Assembly (NCBI RefSeq): GCF_900102855.1
Contig: NZ_FMWD01000011.1
Location: 1-64,000 of the forward strand
Direction: 5' to 3'
DNA: 64,000 bases
Source: Thiohalomonas denitrificans
Lineage (GTDB): Bacteria; Pseudomonadota; Gammaproteobacteria; Thiohalomonadales; Thiohalomonadaceae
The notes beneath the pieces were generated by a model. That model did not search any database, was not told the DNA's origin, and saw only the letters and a list, made by a program, of their open reading frames with translations. Made by a program: the position numbers and the translations under genes. Below are positions 60,120-64,000 of this stretch, in pieces (the first letter of the stretch is position 1; each line of letters begins with the position of its first letter).

Positions 60120-61739
60120 TCAGGGCCCGGGGTAAGGTGGCAGCGTGGTCAGCCGGGCGTCCTCGACAGCTGCGCCCACGGTAAAGTGGTAGAGCACTTG
60201 CCAGTCGAGCCCTTCCAGGCCGAGGGTGTCATGCACCGGGTCGTCAAAATAGCAGCCGATCCCGGTGGCGGCGACATCGTTGGCGTACGCCTCCAGATAG
60301 AGTTGTTGTCCGATCATCCCGCATTCCCAGAAGAGTCGTGGATAGAACCAGGCACCGTTTTCCCGTAACGCCGGTTCGAAGCGCGAGAGCATTGCTACCG
60401 AAAAGCAGCCGTTGCCGGCGATGGCCTGTGTGCAAGAGAGCTGTTGGGAAAGCTCGCGCGCATCGCCAATGGCCAACCGATACAGCTTCATGCCGTCGGG
60501 ACACTCCGATGGCCGCTCCCACGCGAATCCGGGTTTAAGGGCGGCTTGCAGGACCGATTCGGCTGAGGGATCACGCAGCAGCAAATAGAGACCCGGGTCG
60601 AGATCCTGTACACGGTGCACAAAGAAAACCAGGTGTACCTGGGGCGTCCACGGCAGGGCCGTAAACGGGACCTGCCGGGGTCCCGGCAGGCATTTGCGCA
60701 AAATCTGATAGAAGGCGTCCCGGCTGATGGCCGAGCGGCCGTCCATATCCACCGCACTGCGTCGACGGTGCACGATGGGGCGGATACCGAAGCCGGCCTT
60801 CCCCACGGGCAACTCGGGCAATGCGGGCGGCTCTTTCGGGTATCGGCCACTGGTGAGTGGCTTGTGACAGGCTCGCTCGGCCTTGGCCAGCTCCGGCCAC
60901 TGCACCGATTCGGCGCTGAGTCGGTTCGGTTTTCCGTACCATCGGGCCGGTTCCGGCCAATCGGAAAGGTTAGCCGGGCCCCGTCGTTCCACGATGCCGG
61001 CCTGAGGTTCGATGGCGAGCAGGCAATCCGCCGTTTCCGCGTCCGTCGCTTTCGGATGGGCAATGCCTAGCAAAGCAGTAAGCTGATCGGTACTCCAGCC
61101 GTCCAGTAGCCGTACACGCCAGCCCAGGGCTGCCGCCGCAACACTGATCGTGGCGATCGCGTGTCCTACATCGTGCTGACAATAGCGAAAGGCCCGCTCG
61201 CCGTATTTCCACGCTTCCCGCCAGTGAATAGAGGTTAGCCCCATGAACAGAATCTGCGGCGGGGATTTCAGGATGAGGCGTCGCCACAGGGCAGCGGGTA
61301 GTTCGGCACGCAGTTCAAGGGCGTGCTCCCGTGGTGCATAGTGGGCCAGCATCGGGTTGTCGCAAAACCCTTCAACCGCTCCGCACAGCAGATAACCCTC
61401 CGTGGGGTGCAGGTTGCCGCTGGAGGGGTTGACCCGGAGCGGCCAGGTGGTGCTACCCAGACGTTTCCAGGCGGACAGAGCCAAACTGTCGAAAAGGAAT
61501 TGCGAAATGCTGTGCCGATCAACGGCGGCGGGCTCAATCATCCCCTCCAGAAACGTGGCTTCGAAGCGGGGGGTGTCCAAAGGGGGAACCCGTTCCAAAG
61601 GGAGTATTGGCGCACTCTGGTAACGCCGGAATGGATCGGGTTGATTGGCCCAGTCCATTCGGCCGGGACCGGCGGCAGGGCGATGAAAGTGATGCTTGCT
61701 GACTTGATGATAGGCGGTGATGCTATCGACGGGATCCAC
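60120..61739 (-). CDS. double SagB-type nitroreductase-fold oxidoreductase
   Basis: A 539-aa protein with two SagB/ThcOx-like flavin domains in tandem. The first has LRVNPSSGNLHPTEGYLLC and a FRYCQHDVGHAIATISVAAAALGW helix; the second has IRPIVHRRRSAVDMDGRS and GQQLYLEAYANDVAATGIGCYFDDPVHDTLGL. SagB proteins are FMN dehydrogenases that oxidise azolines in thiazole/oxazole peptides, but no cyclodehydratase or precursor is seen here. The GTG at 61739 (VDPVDSITAYHQVSKHHF) was chosen. The ATG at 61796 lies inside a hairpin and adds 19 unconserved residues. Confidence 0.82.
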   Translation of the reverse strand: MDPVDSITAYHQVSKHHFHRPAAGPGRMDWANQPDPFRRYQSAPILPLERVPPLDTPRFEATFLEGMIEPAAVDRHSISQFLFDSLALSAWKRLGSTTWPLRVNPSSGNLHPTEGYLLCGAVEGFCDNPMLAHYAPREHALELRAELPAALWRRLILKSPPQILFMGLTSIHWREAWKYGERAFRYCQHDVGHAIATISVAAAALGWRVRLLDGWSTDQLTALLGIAHPKATDAETADCLLAIEPQAGIVERRGPANLSDWPEPARWYGKPNRLSAESVQWPELAKAERACHKPLTSGRYPKEPPALPELPVGKAGFGIRPIVHRRRSAVDMDGRSAISRDAFYQILRKCLPGPRQVPFTALPWTPQVHLVFFVHRVQDLDPGLYLLLRDPSAESVLQAALKPGFAWERPSECPDGMKLYRLAIGDARELSQQLSCTQAIAGNGCFSVAMLSRFEPALRENGAWFYPRLFWECGMIGQQLYLEAYANDVAATGIGCYFDDPVHDTLGLEGLDWQVLYHFTVGAAVEDARLTTLPPYPGP

Positions 61740-61760
61740 GAGTATGACACCCTCTGCTCG

Positions 61761-61805
61761 CGTGCCTGAATGGATTCTGAAGGATTCAGAATCCATTCAG
61801 GCACG
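61761..61805. repeat. perfect 21-bp hairpin at the SagB-gene upstream end
   Basis: CGTGCCTGAATGGATTCTGAA (61761-61781) is perfectly inverted at 61785-61805 with a 3-nt GGA loop. It lies upstream of the minus-strand double-SagB gene and divergent to the barrel gene. It may act as a regulator-binding site or an mRNA hairpin covering the start region. Confidence 0.75.
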
Positions 61806-61930
61806 CTGAAATAGAAAACGTGGGCCCGAACAGTAGTGGAATCAAGTTATCCATTCGGTAAGCGACCCCTGCGGGTTCGAATTTCCTGGGCTACGCTTCG
61901 GTCGAGGAATACCAACTGGAGGGAACCGGT

Positions 61931-62434
61931 ATGGACAAGAAATGGGTATTGCCCGTGTTGCTGGTGTTCGGAACAGGAACGGCCTGGGCACAGCAGACCA
62001 TCGATGAAAGCCGCCTGTATCTCGGGGCGGGTGTTGGCTGGTCCGATGTCGACGAGTCGGGACTCGACGACAACGACACCGGGTACAAAATCTTCCTGGG
62101 CTATCGGGCGATGGAGTGGCTGGATGCTGAAGTCGCCTACACGAACCTTGGCGATTTCGGCTCTTTGGAGCCCGACGGCTTTCAGTTATCGGGTCTGGCG
62201 CGCTTTGCGGTGGACCCCAATATCGATATCTTCGGGAAGGCGGGCCTTTATGCCTGGGATTCGTCGGACAGTGGTCTTGACTTCGATGACACCGGAGTGG
62301 ACCCGGTCTTCGGATTCGGCGGTCACTACCAGCTTGATGGCGGGGTTGGGGGGCGGGCTGAGTTTGAACGCTTCTACGATGTCGATGATGCCGATATCGA
62401 TCTCTTCTCCGTCTCCGCCACGTACGATTTCTGA
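61931..62434 (+). CDS. outer-membrane beta-barrel protein (OmpA/OmpW-like)
   Basis: A 167-aa protein with a signal peptide ending AWAQQ, followed by alternating strands: LYLGAGVGWSDV, GYKIFLGYRAMEWLDAEVAYTNLGDF, LSGLARFAVDPNIDIFGKAGLYAWDS, and a C-terminal LFSVSATYDF ending in Phe as needed for BAM insertion. An eight-stranded barrel is likely. GGAGGG precedes the ATG. Asp-rich loops are prominent. Confidence 0.88.
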   Translation: MDKKWVLPVLLVFGTGTAWAQQTIDESRLYLGAGVGWSDVDESGLDDNDTGYKIFLGYRAMEWLDAEVAYTNLGDFGSLEPDGFQLSGLARFAVDPNIDIFGKAGLYAWDSSDSGLDFDDTGVDPVFGFGGHYQLDGGVGGRAEFERFYDVDDADIDLFSVSATYDF

Positions 62435-62616
62435 TTGCCCGGAGGAGTAGCCTGGATTGCCCCGTCTCTACGGACGGGGCCCTGGCTTGGCATCCGGAGC
62501 GGTGTCGGCCGGCCGTTACTGCACAGACCTGCGCGATTACGCTTTCACTGGCATTATCTGAGTGAATTGGTAAGCTATCACCCGTTCTATTCCAGTTTTT
62601 CAATTGAAGGCACCCG

Positions 62617-63051
62617 ATGAGAATCCTGATACGTCTCTTTTTCAGAACCCTGCGCCCGTTTCTTACCCCTGTCGTGCTCCTCGTCGATCGCCTGGCAGCT
62701 CCGACGCCCGTTCAGCGTCCCGAACCCGAGCAGGAGTACGTGGACAGGCAAACCCGGGCATTGACGCTCTATCAGTTCAAGACCTGTCCTTTCTGCATTA
62801 AAACGCGGCATGCCATCCGACGTCTGGCGCTGAATATCGAGTTGCGAAATGCGCAGCATGACCCGGTCAGCCGCGAGGAACTGTTGGCTGGAGGCGGTGA
62901 GGTCAAGGTGCCGTGTCTGAGGATCGTCGAAGAGGACGGGAGCGTTCGCTGGATGTACGAGTCCTCCGATATCATCGACTATCTCGACGGACGATTCGGG
63001 ACCGAGGTTGATCTTGGCGACACCCGCCCGTTGTCGAACCAGGCGGACTAA
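62617..63051 (+). CDS. membrane-anchored glutaredoxin-like protein
   Basis: A 144-aa protein. Residues 1-25 form a membrane anchor (RLFFRTLRPFLTPVVLLVDRL). The glutaredoxin domain follows, with the active site TCPFC (LYQFKTCPFCIKTRHAI), the TVP-like motif in VKVPCLRIVEEDG and SSDIIDYLDGRF. It probably faces the cytoplasm. Repeat copy B starts within its stop codon. Confidence 0.9.
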   Translation: MRILIRLFFRTLRPFLTPVVLLVDRLAAPTPVQRPEPEQEYVDRQTRALTLYQFKTCPFCIKTRHAIRRLALNIELRNAQHDPVSREELLAGGGEVKVPCLRIVEEDGSVRWMYESSDIIDYLDGRFGTEVDLGDTRPLSNQAD

Positions 63052-63175
63052 ATACGTGTTCCAAATTGGTCCATGCACGTAGGAGCGACGGGAGTCGCGA
63101 AGCGCCGAATCGCGGCTTCCGCCGCTCCTACAGGTATCTCGTCTGTTACCAAACGAATGCTTTGGACACGATTTC
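63051..63175. repeat. dispersed 125-bp repeat, copy B, with REP-type palindrome
   Basis: This is the partner of 26627-26753. It opens with the same AATACGTGTTCCAAATTGG inside the glutaredoxin stop codon and shares the GTAGGAGCG...CGCTCCTAC palindrome (63079-63131) and the following GGTATCTCG. The right tail diverges. Confidence 0.85.
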
Positions 63176-63186
63176 GGAACAGCTAT

Positions 63187-63645
63187 TTAGTCAAAAAACG
63201 CCTCCTGCACCACCTTCCCGCAGGCTGACCCGGGATCCAGCACCTGAATCGGGGCACCGTCGGGCGATGTGCAACTGACGGTGACCAGCTCTTTTCCCGC
63301 CAATCCGACTACACGGGCTACCCGCACAGGGTTGCCCGTGTAGGCCAGATCGACGATAGCCAGTCGTTTTCCGCCCGCCTCGACATAACGTGCATCGACA
63401 TGCGCCCGGCCTCTCCTTCCTTCCGGCGGAACCCTGTTGCGCTCATAGGTCTCTGCCAGGCGCTCCTGCGCGGCAGCTTGTGTCCAGTCGGCGAGTGCGG
63501 CCAGGTAGGCGTTGTCCATGTCGGCAGAACTCAAACCTTTGGCTGGTTCGCGGCTCACCTTGATGTTCGGTGGATGGGGAGATCCACCGCACCCCGTCAG
63601 CGCCAGTGAAAACAGTATGATGCACAACAGGGACAGATATTTCAT
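63187..63645 (-). CDS. lipoprotein of unknown function (152 aa)
   Basis: A signal (LSLLCIILFSLALTGC) with a lipobox opens the protein. The rest has no known domain; a stretch ERLAETYERNRVPPEGRRGRAHV and late cysteines in TVSCTSPDG and GSACGKVVQ are visible. It may sit in the periplasm by lipid anchor. The start 63645 was chosen over 63687. Confidence 0.7.
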   Translation of the reverse strand: MKYLSLLCIILFSLALTGCGGSPHPPNIKVSREPAKGLSSADMDNAYLAALADWTQAAAQERLAETYERNRVPPEGRRGRAHVDARYVEAGGKRLAIVDLAYTGNPVRVARVVGLAGKELVTVSCTSPDGAPIQVLDPGSACGKVVQEAFFD

Positions 63646-63791
63646 GGCATGCAGTGGAGTCGCACGAATGTCCGGCAAGAGTGGCATTGAAAGCTGTGCA
63701 CGACAACCGGTTCATCCTGCCGTTGGCTGGCGGGCACGGGGAGTCGAAGGGCTCTATAGTTACTGTCGAATCCGGCAAAGGAGTGCTTGTT

Positions 63792-64000
63792 ATGCGCAAC
63801 AGACTACTCGCTTTCGTTTTCATACCGCTGCTGCTGGCGGGTTGTGCCACCGACGGTCCCAGGGAGGGGGCGGGGATGGTCATCGGAGGCACCCTCGGAG
63901 GCCTTCTGGGAGCGGAGGTGGAAGGCAGTGCGAGAACCGGGGCGGTCATCGCCGGCACGCTGGCCGGTGCCGCCATCGGGGGCGCCGTGGGAAAGTCCAT
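63792..64000 (+). CDS. glycine-zipper 2TM lipoprotein, 3' end cut by window
   Basis: The first 69 codons are seen. An AAGGAG site precedes the ATG. The signal ends in LLAGC, then a Gly-rich run GMVIGGTLGGLLGAEVEG and TGAVIAGTLAGAAIGGAVGKS, the glycine-zipper pattern of Rick_17kDa/SlyB-type outer-membrane lipoproteins. It continues past base 64000. Confidence 0.85.
   Translation, partial: MRNRLLAFVFIPLLLAGCATDGPREGAGMVIGGTLGGLLGAEVEGSARTGAVIAGTLAGAAIGGAVGKS

Overview
The window reads as a chromosomal segment of a moderately GC-rich gammaproteobacterium. Three ordered gene sets point that way: rhlB / trxA-rho; rpmE ... malic enzyme - ponA / pilMNOPQ ... aroK-aroB ... gltB-gltD-hemE; and lptM-lysA ... 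dapF-DUF484-xerC. These orders are known from Pseudomonas and relatives. The c-type cytochromes, a PEP-CTERM protein and the accessory content fit an environmental lineage such as Chromatiales or a relative. The species cannot be fixed from the sequence alone. Nearly all of the window is ordinary housekeeping chromosome; no prophage, CRISPR array, tRNA or rRNA was seen.

Layout. 1-1105: an IS110/IS1111-type element cut by the left edge. 1.3-9.3 kb: HAD nucleotidase, YkgJ-type protein, rhlB divergent from trxA-rho, glycogen phosphorylase, DUF3135 gene, rpmE. 9.4-15.5 kb: M48 lipoprotein protease, malic enzyme, a conserved unknown, PBP1A. 15.7-26.6 kb: type IV pilus operon pilMNOPQ, then a 965-aa Ig-repeat lipoprotein wedged between pilQ and aroK, then aroK, aroB, dgt. 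27-35 kb: a WGR-like protein, gltB, gltD, hemE. 35-42.5 kb (minus strand): PEP-CTERM protein, DUF1461 membrane protein, hydrolase, xerC-DUF484-dapF, a methyltransferase, lysA-lptM. 42.5-51.6 kb: a nested-palindrome element, DUF938 methyltransferase, a diheme cytochrome fused to DUF302 with a second DUF302 gene, MazG-like phosphohydrolase, uracil-DNA-glycosylase-like protein, YajD-like HNH protein, leuA, an Lrp regulator, DUF2058, a methyltransferase. 51.6-64 kb: a frameshifted CHASE-PAS histidine kinase, small conserved proteins, a large epimerase-SPW-VKOR fusion, a double SagB-type oxidoreductase, an outer-membrane barrel, an anchored glutaredoxin and two lipoproteins.

Functional links. PBP1A and PilMNOPQ build the cell wall and the pilus machine that crosses it. 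AroK/AroB (shikimate), LeuA, LysA/DapF and GltBD cover amino-acid synthesis. Rho, RhlB and TrxA are core RNA and redox functions. LptM supports LPS export by helping LptD mature.

The most unusual points are: (i) the cytochrome c-DUF302 fusion plus free-standing DUF302 partner behind a perfect 18-bp palindrome; (ii) the epimerase-SPW-VKOR fusion; (iii) an exact tandem duplication of the hemE leader that also copies the first three codons; (iv) a ~270-bp element with 33-34 bp inverted ends and nested hairpins at 42.5 kb; (v) the Ig-repeat lipoprotein inside the pil-aro operon; (vi) a heptanucleotide array just upstream of aroB; and (vii) a family of short intergenic repeats of two types spread over the whole window.
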